NCBI GenBank assembly: GCA_036881885.1
Contig: JBAJNL010000011.1
Span: forward strand, 1-33,297
Reading direction: 5' to 3'
Source of the DNA: JBAJNL01 sp036881885
GTDB lineage: Bacteria; Pseudomonadota; Alphaproteobacteria; Holosporales; Hepatobacteraceae
Length of the DNA: 33,297 nt
The position numbers and the translations under genes were made by a program. The notes under the pieces were generated by a model. The model made no database searches. It was not told where the DNA came from and worked only from the letters and a program-made list of their open reading frames with translations. Shown here piece after piece: positions 1-9,500 of this stretch; position 1 is the first letter of the stretch, and every line of letters begins with the position of its first letter.

Positions 1-1
1 C

Positions 2-418
2 TCGATTGTAAGCGGCTATTGGCGCCCCCTGACGCTGCGCAAAACAACAAAGCTGCCACCGGCAAAACAAGTGGTGCACCCCAAAACGGCACGCTTGATC
101 CGACAGCTATTACAGCAGTCGGTCCACAAAGGACAATCAAAGAACGTGGCGCTTAAGGGCTATGATATTGGCGCTAAAACCGGCACATCAAACCTGTTGC
201 AAGATGGCCGCTATCGTAATGGCCGCAACTTGGTCTCTTGTGTCAGCATCTTTCCCACTAAGAACCCTGAGTATGTTTTGCTGGTCAGTCTTGAGCACCC
301 CAAGGCCTGTGCTGCAACCCATGGCTTTACAACGGCGGGGTGGATCGCAGCCCCCACAACGAAGGCTATCTTGAAAAAACTTTTACCGCTCATGGGCTTT
401 TTGCCTGAAAGCACTTAA
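2..418 (+). CDS. ftsI: Peptidoglycan transpeptidase FtsI (PBP3), C-terminal fragment
   Basis: This is the 3' end of a gene that begins outside the window; the frame is open from base 2. Visible is the KTGTS box (bases 176-190), the third conserved motif of penicillin-binding transpeptidase domains, preceded by a G-Y-D-I-G-A segment. It is followed by the usual hydrophobic strand (EYVLLVSLEHP) and a TTAGWIAAP segment typical of the end of the domain. The SxxK nucleophile and SxN motifs lie upstream of the window. The family cross-links septal peptidoglycan at the division site. murE follows on the same strand after 110 bases, the classical ftsI-murE order, and this decides the choice of FtsI over other class B PBPs. 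Function is well supported; paralogue identity rests on context. Confidence 0.85.
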   Translation, partial: SIVSGYWRPLTLRKTTKLPPAKQVVHPKTARLIRQLLQQSVHKGQSKNVALKGYDIGAKTGTSNLLQDGRYRNGRNLVSCVSIFPTKNPEYVLLVSLEHPKACAATHGFTTAGWIAAPTTKAILKKLLPLMGFLPEST

Positions 419-528
419 CACATAAGCCGCGCATTGCTTTAAGGTAAGGATGAAGGTTGACAATCCGCGCGACCTGGTATCTGAATAGAAAGGCAGGTAA
501 GGCTTAACACTTGTAAGACGCACTTTTT

Positions 529-2013
529 ATGACGACTCTTTCTATCGAGACGCTTTTTGAGGTTTTGCAACCCACCTGTTTCTTCAGGGGGCAGACGACC
601 CTTTTTGAAGGCCTAACAGACCACTCATCCCATGCACGCCCCGGTTTAATCTTTTTTGCACTACCCAGCTCGAAACGCGGCGCTGAGGGCTTTATTGACC
701 TTGCACTGCACAAAGGCGCGACGGCCATTGTGGCCCCTGAGGCTGTGGTTTTAAAAAAGCGCCTGATCTTTTCGCACATTACATTTTTTGGCGTCAAAGA
801 GATTCGCTATTCTTTAAGCAAAATCAGTGGTGCTTTACACCCTGAAAGACCCTCTTTTATGGCCGCTGTTACGGGCACAAACGGCAAAACATCTATTGCT
901 AACCTTGCGCTGCAGTTATGGCAGCAGCTTGGAAAAAAAGCAGCATCGCTTGGCACCCTTGGACTGCAAGGCATTGATGTTAAAACACACCAATCATCAC
1001 TGACCACAATGGAGCCCCTTACCTTTTATCCTCTGTTAAGCGCCATTGCGAAAAAAGGGGTTTCTCATTGTGTGCTTGAAGCTTCAAGCCATGGCCTTGA
1101 CCAACGCCGCCTTGATGACATTGCTTTTCATGCCGGTGTCTTTAGCAGTTTTTCGCGCGATCATCTTGACTATCACGGCAACATGCGCACCTATTGGCTG
1201 ACCAAAGCACGGCTTTTTAAAGAGCTGGTGGTGGAAAAAGGCATCGCGATTTTAAATGACAACCTCTCTTACCCTTACGAGTTGGCCGAGGCATGCCGGC
1301 GGCGTAATTTACGCATGTGGTTCTACGGCTTTGACAAAGGCGATTTTCGCATCAAAGACCTTAAAGTCACCCCCACGGGACAAGAAGTGTTAGCCACCTG
1401 CTTTGGCGAGGAAATCTCTTTTTCTGTACCCCTTATTGGGCGCTTTCAAGCTGCCAATGTCATGGCTGCCATTCTTTTAGTCCATGCATCGGGCGTTGAT
1501 ATTGCCGATATTTTAAAGGTGACCCCCTTACTAAAATCAACCCCAGGACGCCTTGAATACGTTGGTGCCTCGCCCAAAGGGGGACATGTTTATCTTGATT
1601 ATGCCCACACGCCGGATGCCCTTGAAATCATGCTGCAACACATGCGCCCACACACAAAAAAACGTCTTTTTGTGCTGTTTGGCTGTGGCGGCGACCGCGA
1701 CAAAGGCAAGCGCTCGTTAATGGGGGCCGTTGCGACCACATACGCGGACGAAGTGATTGTCACTGACGACAACCCACGCTATGAAGACCCAAGCGAAATT
1801 CGGCAAAACATTTTAAAAGGCGCACAGGGCGCCCGCGAAATTGCCGAACGCGCCGATGCCATTTTAACCGCCGTTTCTGAGCTTGAAAAAGATGACGTGC
1901 TGGTGATTGCAGGCAAAGGACACGAAACCCTGCAGTGGATCGGCAGTCACTCAATCCCCTTTTCGGACCAGCAGGTGGCCCTTAAGGCGATCAAACAGCT
2001 ACAAAGCGCCTAG
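529..2013 (+). CDS. murE: UDP-MurNAc-L-Ala-D-Glu:meso-diaminopimelate ligase MurE
   Basis: Cytoplasmic Mur ligase that adds meso-diaminopimelate to the peptidoglycan stem peptide with ATP. The 494 residues match the family length. The ATP loop is TGTNGKTS (about residues 115-122). A Lys near 226 (WLTKARLF) fits the carbamylated lysine. The DNPR box (414-417), followed by YEDPSEIR, is the signature of meso-DAP-specific rather than lysine-specific enzymes. The C-terminal AGKGHE motif is present. The ATG at 529 is used; the Shine-Dalgarno match is weak. It follows ftsI, but murF, mraY and murD do not follow. Instead a gene on the opposite strand ends 9 bases downstream, so the dcw order is broken here. 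Assignment is very secure. Confidence 0.97.
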   Translation: MTTLSIETLFEVLQPTCFFRGQTTLFEGLTDHSSHARPGLIFFALPSSKRGAEGFIDLALHKGATAIVAPEAVVLKKRLIFSHITFFGVKEIRYSLSKISGALHPERPSFMAAVTGTNGKTSIANLALQLWQQLGKKAASLGTLGLQGIDVKTHQSSLTTMEPLTFYPLLSAIAKKGVSHCVLEASSHGLDQRRLDDIAFHAGVFSSFSRDHLDYHGNMRTYWLTKARLFKELVVEKGIAILNDNLSYPYELAEACRRRNLRMWFYGFDKGDFRIKDLKVTPTGQEVLATCFGEEISFSVPLIGRFQAANVMAAILLVHASGVDIADILKVTPLLKSTPGRLEYVGASPKGGHVYLDYAHTPDALEIMLQHMRPHTKKRLFVLFGCGGDRDKGKRSLMGAVATTYADEVIVTDDNPRYEDPSEIRQNILKGAQGAREIAERADAILTAVSELEKDDVLVIAGKGHETLQWIGSHSIPFSDQQVALKAIKQLQSA

Positions 2014-2022
2014 CACAACTTT

Positions 2023-4230
2023 TTATTTACTATCAAGGCGAAAGACCCCGTCCCACAGATTGACTGGATGTTCTTTAAGCTGCTGGCACCGTTTTTTCAA
2101 AACCGCCGCCACCGTGTCCTCGTGAAACAGGCGAAAGACAAACTGGTAGACCTCATGCGCCCGTGTGAAATCGCCTTGTTGATAAAAATTGAAAGCCTTT
2201 TCTGTTTGTTTTGCAAGATCCGTGAGGTAGCTGAAGCGCTCTTGCGACAGACTGTCAATCGCCCCTAAAAGCTCGTAAACCAAAACGCCCTCGTTTTTGC
2301 CCTTCACCGCAACACGATCCACAATGCGAAACACGAAAAAATCTTTGGCCTGCTGATAAACCGTTTCACCCACCAAAATAGAGGTACCGTAATGCTTGTT
2401 TAGCCCTTCAAGGCGAGAGGCCAGATTCACACAATCACCCAAAATGGTGTATTGAAATCGCTCTTTTGATCCAATGTTGCCGACAACGACCTTGCCTGTC
2501 ATCAAGCCAAAGCGACTGTAAAGAGGATCTTTATCTTCTGATAAAAGCTTTTCGTTGAGAATTTTAAGGTGGTCATAGCATGCAAGCACGCTTTGGCAGG
2601 CGTGCACCGCGTGCAACTTATCGGGCAAGGGTGCCCCCCAAAACGCCATCACCGCATCACCGATATACTTATCAACGGTGCCTTTGTTATCAATAATCAG
2701 ATCAGTCATGATATCAAAGTATTGGCACAACCTTTCAACAAGCGTTTGCGGATCTAGCTTTTCTGAAATGTTGGTAAACCCCTTGATGTCCGAAAAGAGG
2801 ATCGTCAACTCTTTGGACGCGCCCCCAAGACGCACCTCTTGTGTGTCTTGCATCAACTGCCTTACAAGATTTTTGGGCACAAACTTACCAAAGGCGCCCA
2901 GCGCGGTGATCATGCCTTTTAAGCTTTGCACAATGTGATGGATTTCTAAAAAGTAGGCATGGTCTTTAAAAGAGACGTTGAAATTCATTTGCGCCATCTG
3001 CTTCAGCGCATACACAACCCCCGCAATGGGTGCCGTCATGCGTGCTGCCATCCAAAAAATAAAAAGGCTTAAAAAAATGGTGATGGCAAACCCCAGCAAC
3101 AATATTTCTTGCTGGCTGCTGTGAAAACCCGAGCGCAAATAGTCATTTGCAAGCAAAGCACACAGCGTGACGTCTTTTAAAAAATGACTTTCACGCAGCA
3201 ACGCACTGAACGGAATAACGTACAGCGTATAGGGCACACCGTGATAGCTAATGGGGTGCTCTTTAAGGGGCGCATCAAAGCGTTTTTCAAACAAAACTTC
3301 CCACTGCTTGTTAAAATGACGCATCAGTTGTGGCTTGATACCATCTGTTGACACACGAAAGCTTTTTTCAAGACGCGGATGCGCCAAACACACCCCCTCT
3401 TCATTCATCAAAAAAAGAGACTCAACGCTGCCAAACATATTGCTGTCAAGCAATTGCGATAACGTGCTTAGGTCCATTTGCAGCCCCAAAGCCCCCTCAA
3501 CTTTATCGGCATTTTTAAACTTTAAGGGATATGTAATGGTTAACCCCATGCCGCCAAAAAACAAGGGATACGGCGGGCGAATCTGCATCTGCCCCGTGAT
3601 ATAGGTTTTCTTAAAAGACGAGAGATCATTTTCTTCAAGCGCCTGCATGGGCTCTTCTTCGGTATAAAAACAAACCCCATTTTTGTCATAAAACGCCCAA
3701 AGAGCTTTGCCACCTCGTGTAAACTGGGAGGCAAAACGGGTTTTTTTCACGAACTCATGGGAAAGTGGCTTCAGCGAGCGTTGCTGGAATTTATGCCAAA
3801 ACAAACTGCTGCTGGGTTTGACACGTAAAAAATTTAGAATACCGCTGTCATGCGTGACAAGCGTGAGGCTGCGCAAAAAAGGTGTGGCTTTCAGCATGCT
3901 AACACACACCGTTGCCACAACGGGTGAGCGTTGCATGCTGCCTTTATCTTGCAGGCGCGCAAGAGCTTGCAGACTTTTGCCCACATAATGCACACCGCTT
4001 AACTTGCCGCGAATGTTTTGAGCCGCCGACTTTAAAAGCGCTGATCGCTTTTCATAACTGATCAGCGAAAAATCTTCTAGAAAGGTGTTGCTCATGTAGC
4101 CGATTAAAAACACAACACACAGTGTGGTCAGGGCCACAAATGTGATCACAAGGCTGCTGTCAACACGCCTTAAAAACAGCACAAAAGACGTGCTTTGAAA
4201 ACGGTGAAAAAGAGTGCGCAAAGAAGGCAT
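2023..4230 (-). CDS. Membrane-anchored class III adenylate cyclase with extracytoplasmic sensor and HAMP linker
   Basis: A 735-residue sensor cyclase predicted to make cAMP. A first membrane segment (about 26-46) is followed by a periplasmic region of some 320 residues that looks like a Cache-type sensor. A second membrane segment (about 375-395) leads into a HAMP-like linker with the TAPI motif, then the cyclase domain (about 470-655). Metal-binding aspartates are seen in FSDIKGFT (D481) and YIGDAVMAFWG (D525). K521 and D599 fit adenine recognition, and N602 and R606 fit the transition-state pair, so ATP rather than GTP is the likely substrate. The C-terminus (about 675-720) resembles one TPR helix pair. 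It lies 69 bases downstream of transketolase on the same strand, so cotranscription is possible. The ligand is unknown. Confidence 0.9.
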   Translation of the reverse strand: MPSLRTLFHRFQSTSFVLFLRRVDSSLVITFVALTTLCVVFLIGYMSNTFLEDFSLISYEKRSALLKSAAQNIRGKLSGVHYVGKSLQALARLQDKGSMQRSPVVATVCVSMLKATPFLRSLTLVTHDSGILNFLRVKPSSSLFWHKFQQRSLKPLSHEFVKKTRFASQFTRGGKALWAFYDKNGVCFYTEEEPMQALEENDLSSFKKTYITGQMQIRPPYPLFFGGMGLTITYPLKFKNADKVEGALGLQMDLSTLSQLLDSNMFGSVESLFLMNEEGVCLAHPRLEKSFRVSTDGIKPQLMRHFNKQWEVLFEKRFDAPLKEHPISYHGVPYTLYVIPFSALLRESHFLKDVTLCALLANDYLRSGFHSSQQEILLLGFAITIFLSLFIFWMAARMTAPIAGVVYALKQMAQMNFNVSFKDHAYFLEIHHIVQSLKGMITALGAFGKFVPKNLVRQLMQDTQEVRLGGASKELTILFSDIKGFTNISEKLDPQTLVERLCQYFDIMTDLIIDNKGTVDKYIGDAVMAFWGAPLPDKLHAVHACQSVLACYDHLKILNEKLLSEDKDPLYSRFGLMTGKVVVGNIGSKERFQYTILGDCVNLASRLEGLNKHYGTSILVGETVYQQAKDFFVFRIVDRVAVKGKNEGVLVYELLGAIDSLSQERFSYLTDLAKQTEKAFNFYQQGDFTRAHEVYQFVFRLFHEDTVAAVLKKRCQQLKEHPVNLWDGVFRLDSK

Positions 4231-4299
4231 CAGCCCATGACAGACATTTTGACGATCACGCCCATCATAAAGCGAAAAACTTAAACGCTGCTTTCGCGC

Positions 4300-6432
4300 T
4301 TAAGCTTTTTGCAACCGCTGTAAAATACTGTTTGCAATGGCTTGAGGCTCAAGACCCAAGGCATGCATCACCGCCTCACCCTTGCCCGAGGCACCAAACC
4401 TGTCGATGCCAAAATGCATCGCGCCTTTTCCTAAGTAAGCCGCCCAAGACCGCGTCACGCCCGCCTCAAGCGATACCTGCACAGGCAACGCACCCTCTGC
4501 CCCATCAGCATTCCCTTGATACAGCGTACGACGATACAAGGATGACTGCTGCGCCAAAAGCTCAAGACACGGCACCGACACAAGACGTGCGCCCACCCCT
4601 TGTGTTTCAAGCGCTTGCTGCACCAACAAGGCCAAGCTAACCTCGGACCCTGTGGCCCACAACGTCACCTGATACGGACCCAAAGCATCTTTTAAAACAT
4701 AGCCGCCCTTAAGACAGGCATCTTGCAACTGTCCCTTTGGATCTGCGATGGCGCGCACAGGCGCCACCTTTTGCCGCGACAAAATCAGCGCACTTGGTCC
4801 ATCGCGCCTTAAAAGCGCTGCTTTCAGACACTCTTGCACCTCAGACGCATCGGCCGGTCTGAAAAGCGACAGATTGGGAATATCGCGCAACCCCCACAAA
4901 TGTTCAATGGGTTGGTGCGTGGGACCATCTTCACCAAGCCCCACAGAATCATGGGTAAAGATGTAAAGAGTGGGAATTTTCATCAACGCTGCAAGGCGAA
5001 TGGCCGGACGCATATAGTCAGAAAACGCTAAAAAGGTGCCGCCATAAGGCACCAGGCCGCCATGCAGCACCATGCCGTTAAGCGCTGCCCCCATCAAGTG
5101 CTCACGCACACCGAAATGGATATAATCCCCCACATAGTCAGGCGCCGTAACCGCCTTCATGGCTTTGGTTTTCGTGTTGTTAGAGGGCGTCAGGTCAGCC
5201 GAGCCACCCACAAGCCCTGGCAAAGTTTTTTGAAGTGCCTCAAGCGCTTTACCAAACGAAACACGCGTGGCCTCACTGAGTGGCGCCTCATCTGCTTTGG
5301 GTGCAGCAAAAACAGCCTTGCAGGCCTGATCAAATGCTGCTGTCCAGTTTTGGGGATGCTGATTGTGAAGGCGTTCTAAAAACAATTGGGTTGTTAAAGG
5401 GTCGCTTTGAAGTTTTTTGTCACAGGCCTTTTGCCAGTCCGCCTCACGCTTTTGGCCACGCTGCGCCACGGCCTTTTGCCACAGATCCTGGACATCATTT
5501 TTGATCTCAAAAGGGGCGGCATCTTTGTAACCAAAGGTGGCGCGCGCTGCACAAGCCTCGTCACCGCCCAAAGGCGCCCCATGCACCGCAGCTGTGCCTT
5601 GCTTGGTGGGCGCCCCATATCCAATGGTGGTTTGACACCTGATAAACGATGGCCGCTGCGTCTCGGCGCGTGCAGCTTGCAAAGCTTGCCGAATGGCGTC
5701 CATATCGTGCCCATCACACGTGAGCACTTGCCAGCCCATGCCCTCAAAACGTTTGGCATGGTCATCGGATGTGGCCAAAGAGGTGGGGCCATCGATGCTG
5801 ATTTTGTTATCGTCAAACAGCACCACAAGACGCGCAAGCTTCATGTGCCCTGCAAACGAGGCGGCTTCAGACGACAACCCCTCCATCAAGCAGCCATCAC
5901 CGGCCACAACATAGGTAAAGTGATCCATCAAGTCTGCACCGGCCTCTGCGCGCAGCATTGCCTCGGAAAGGGCCATGCCCACCGCATGCGCAAAGCCTTG
6001 TGCCAAGGGCCCTGTTGTGACATCAACGCCAGGCGTTTCGCCATATTCAGGGTGTCCGGGCGTTTGACTGCCCAGCACGCGAAACTGTTTGAGCTGCGCC
6101 AGTGGCAAATCGAAACCCCCAAGGTGCAAAAGCGCATACAACAACATCGAGCCATGGCCAGCCGACAACACAAAACGATCACGGTTAGGCCACGCAGGGT
6201 TAGTGGGCGACACATTTAAAAACTCGGCCCATAAAACCGTGGCCACATCCGCCATGCCCAGTGGAAGCCCCGGATGCCCCGACTTTGCCGCTTCAATAGC
6301 ATCAACACTGAGCAGCCTTAAGGCATGAGCCATGCTTTGAAGATCGGCGTTTGTGAAACAAGACATGTTGTCCCCCTGCCCTTGGCGTGCTGCTTGTTTA
6401 TGTTGTGATGCCGTGGCAGAGCCTTGGGTCAT
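4300..6432 (-). CDS. tkt: Transketolase
   Basis: Thiamine-diphosphate enzyme of the non-oxidative pentose phosphate branch that moves two-carbon units between sugar phosphates. Family motifs appear in order: SGHPGLPLGMAD near the N-terminus, SAGHGSMLLYALLH, the TPP/metal motif GDGCLMEG, HGAPLGGDE, DLTPSNNTK, FGVREHLMGAALNGM, and FTHDSVGLGEDGPTHQP in the pyrimidine domain. The 710 residues are longer than the usual 660-670 because of an N-terminal extension. An internal ATG at 6366 has a strong AGGGGG ribosome site 5-6 bases upstream and gives 688 residues ahead of a canonical N-terminus (MSCFTNADLQSMAHALR). The ATG at 6432 also has AAGGA upstream, so the start is uncertain. The adenylate cyclase gene lies downstream. 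A TalC/Fsa-type transaldolase lies elsewhere in the window. Confidence 0.97.
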   Translation of the reverse strand: MTQGSATASQHKQAARQGQGDNMSCFTNADLQSMAHALRLLSVDAIEAAKSGHPGLPLGMADVATVLWAEFLNVSPTNPAWPNRDRFVLSAGHGSMLLYALLHLGGFDLPLAQLKQFRVLGSQTPGHPEYGETPGVDVTTGPLAQGFAHAVGMALSEAMLRAEAGADLMDHFTYVVAGDGCLMEGLSSEAASFAGHMKLARLVVLFDDNKISIDGPTSLATSDDHAKRFEGMGWQVLTCDGHDMDAIRQALQAARAETQRPSFIRCQTTIGYGAPTKQGTAAVHGAPLGGDEACAARATFGYKDAAPFEIKNDVQDLWQKAVAQRGQKREADWQKACDKKLQSDPLTTQLFLERLHNQHPQNWTAAFDQACKAVFAAPKADEAPLSEATRVSFGKALEALQKTLPGLVGGSADLTPSNNTKTKAMKAVTAPDYVGDYIHFGVREHLMGAALNGMVLHGGLVPYGGTFLAFSDYMRPAIRLAALMKIPTLYIFTHDSVGLGEDGPTHQPIEHLWGLRDIPNLSLFRPADASEVQECLKAALLRRDGPSALILSRQKVAPVRAIADPKGQLQDACLKGGYVLKDALGPYQVTLWATGSEVSLALLVQQALETQGVGARLVSVPCLELLAQQSSLYRRTLYQGNADGAEGALPVQVSLEAGVTRSWAAYLGKGAMHFGIDRFGASGKGEAVMHALGLEPQAIANSILQRLQKA

Positions 6433-6576
6433 TGAGAAAGTCCTTTAGAAAGATGCTTTTTCTCAAGATGGCATTCATTTGACTTTGGCACAAGCTAGTT
6501 TAAGAAGGCCAAACAGCTTTTTTAACGGGTTTTCAAACATCTTTGTTTTTTGCATCTAACGCCGTAGACTGATGCC

Positions 6577-9500
6577 ATGACGTTAACTGCAGCACAAAAG
6601 CAAGCCATCTCACCCCAAAACAGTGTGTGGGTTGAAGCCTCGGCCGGGTCGGGCAAGACCAAGGTTTTGATTGACAGGCTGCTGGCCCTTTTGTGTGACG
6701 GCACCCCGCCCGAGCGCCTTTTGTGCGTCACCTTTACCAAAGCTGCTGCGGCCGAAATGCGCCAACGCTTAATGCAACGGCTCTCGCTGTGGTCACAGCT
6801 GGCGCCCACAGAATTGCATGAGGCGATTGAAGCCTTGGGCCTTCAGGCCACGCAAAGCAGATTGCAGCGTGCCCGCACCCTTTTTGACGAAGTGTTGGCG
6901 CTTTCGAAGGGGCTGCGCATTCAAACGCTGCACAGCTTTGCTGAATCTCTTCTGAAAAGCTTTCCGCTAGAGGCCGGTGTTCTGCCCACCTTTGATGTCA
7001 TGGATGAAGCCGCTGCCAAAAAGCTGTTTCAAACAACGCAGGCAGGCCATTTGCAAAACGCCTTGCGCCACCCTCAGCGCGACCCTTTGTGGCCGGCCAT
7101 CGAACTGCTGTCACAAAAGCTTTCTGAAAGTGCGTTTGAGGATTGTTTTCACGAAATTCTATCAAAGCGCAGCTCATTTGCCCTTGACCGTTTGGGCGAG
7201 ACCACCACCTTAAAAGCTTTAGCACGCGCCCTTGATCTGTCGCCTGACGACACAAACGACACCTTCCAGGCTTTTGCTGACAAGATGCTGTCCCAGTTGA
7301 TCACCAGCCTACCGATGACAGGCTTGCGCGCGGCTGCAACCCTTTTAAGCACGCACGATAAAGAGGCCCTGCGGCAAAAAGGCGCTATCATCAAAAGCTT
7401 TTGCAACGCGCCAGATCTTACAACCCTTCAGGCCTTTGCGCCCCTTTGGCTAACAGACAAAGGCACGCCGCGCAAAACCATCTTTGCAAAAGAGGTGATC
7501 AAGCAGCTGAATGCCGCTGCCTGCTTTACAGAAGATGCCGGCGAGGCGCTACCTTTAGTACAAGACAGGGTGTGGCACGCTGCGCAAAAACTTAAAGTCA
7601 AAACGGCCTTTGATACCTCGCAAGCTTTGCAAACCTTAGGCCGTGCGTTTTTAAAAGATTATCAAAAAAGAAAGCGCCAGAAAGGCGTTTTAGATTATGA
7701 CGACTTGCTGCAGCATGCCTGCCACCTGCTGAAACATGACGATGGCTGGGTTTTGTACAAGCTGGGGCATGGCCTTGATCATATTTTGATTGACGAGGCA
7801 CAAGACACGTCGGCTTTGGGCTGGCAGCTGATTGAAGGGTTGATGGATGTCTTTTTCACCGGGGACGACAGCCAAAAAACCTTGTTTGTGGTTGGCGACC
7901 CCAAGCAGTCAATTTACAGCTTTCAGGGCGCCGACCCCACCCTTTTTTATACCATGCGCGACACCTTTGAGCGGCGCATCAAACAAATGGGGTGGCCCTT
8001 TAAAAAGCTGTCACTCACTGTCTCGTTTCGCGCGGCGCCCGTTGTGCTGCAAGCCGTTGATGCGGTTTTTGCACAGCCCTTGGCCCGCAAAGGCCTTGGC
8101 GAACAAACCGTTGTGCACATGGCCCATAAAGACATTGCCGGCTCGGTCACGCTGTGGCCTTTGGTGCAAGAGCAAACCGAGTCGCGCGATAAAACGCAAG
8201 ACCCTGCTGCACCAGAAAGCCCACCGGACCCCTTAGAGGCCTTGCAAAAACAAAAAGCTTTTTTCTCGGGCCAGGCGCAGCTTGCCTTCAAAATAGCCCT
8301 TTATATCAAAGAGAGCCTTGAGAAACCGTTGTGGCTAAGTGCCCACAATCGCCCTCTTGCGGCCGGTGACATTATGATTTTGCTGCGCAAACGCGGCCCC
8401 TTTATGCCCCTTTTGGTGCGCTTTTTAAAAGATTTTGACCTGCCCGTGATGGGCCAAGACCGACTGGTTTTGACCCATGCGCTGGTGATTCAAGACATGC
8501 TGGCCCTTTTAAAGTGCTGCATCACGTTAGAGGACGACCTAACGCTGGCCACCGTTTTAAAAGGCCCTTTAGTGGGTCTTTCAGAAGAGCATTTGATGCA
8601 GCTGGCCTTAAGGCGCCTAAAGCATGCGGATTGTTCGCTTTGGACGCAGTTAAAGGGCGAAACCGAGGAACCTTTTGCAAAGGCTGCCTTGTTTTTAACG
8701 CGCTTGCAAAAGCTGGCGCGCGCGCAAACCGTTTTTGACTTTTATGCCCATGTTTTGTGGCAAGAAGGTGGCTTGAAAAAATGTGCCGCACGCCTTGGCG
8801 GCGATGTGTATGACCTGCTGGATGCGTTTTTAGCACAGGCGCTTGTTTTTTCAAGCACCGACTATAAAGAACCCAACGCCTTTTTGGCCTTTTTTGAACA
8901 AACCGATCTTGCCATCAAGCGTGACATCGCAACCCACAGCGCGCAAGGCATTCAAATTTTAACGGTTCACGGCGCCAAAGGTCTTGAGTCCCCCCTTGTG
9001 ATTGTGCCCGATGCTGCCCAAAACCGTCGCCCCAACGCCACCTGTCTGTGGATGCCTTTGTTCCACGCCTCAACACCAGCAGCACACACAACCCCTTTTG
9101 CATGGGCACCTCTTTTGGCACAACCTGGAACGCAAGCGCTTGAGGGTGTTTTAGAGCAAGCCAAAAGTTTAGAAGATGACGAGTACAACCGTCTTTTGTA
9201 TGTGGCGTTAACGCGCGCTGTTGAGCATTTGGTGATTGCCGGCCACAGCAGCCAAAAGGTGACTGAAACCACCTGGTATGAAAAAACACGCCACGGCCTG
9301 CTTTCGCTTGAGGTCACTGAAAAAAGAGAAAACGTCGGAACAGAAGAAAACAGGACCACACTTTGCCTTCAAACCCCACTTAAAGAGCCCCCCCACTTAG
9401 CACCGCCTGCATCTGCCTTGGCCACATCAGCGCCACCACCTTTGCCTTTGTGGGCCACAACACCCCCGCCGCCAGAAGACGCATCGCCTTTGATGCTGAC

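Noticed and set aside
5407..6219. Plus-strand 270-codon open frame
   Set aside because: Antisense shadow of transketolase, which is unambiguous.
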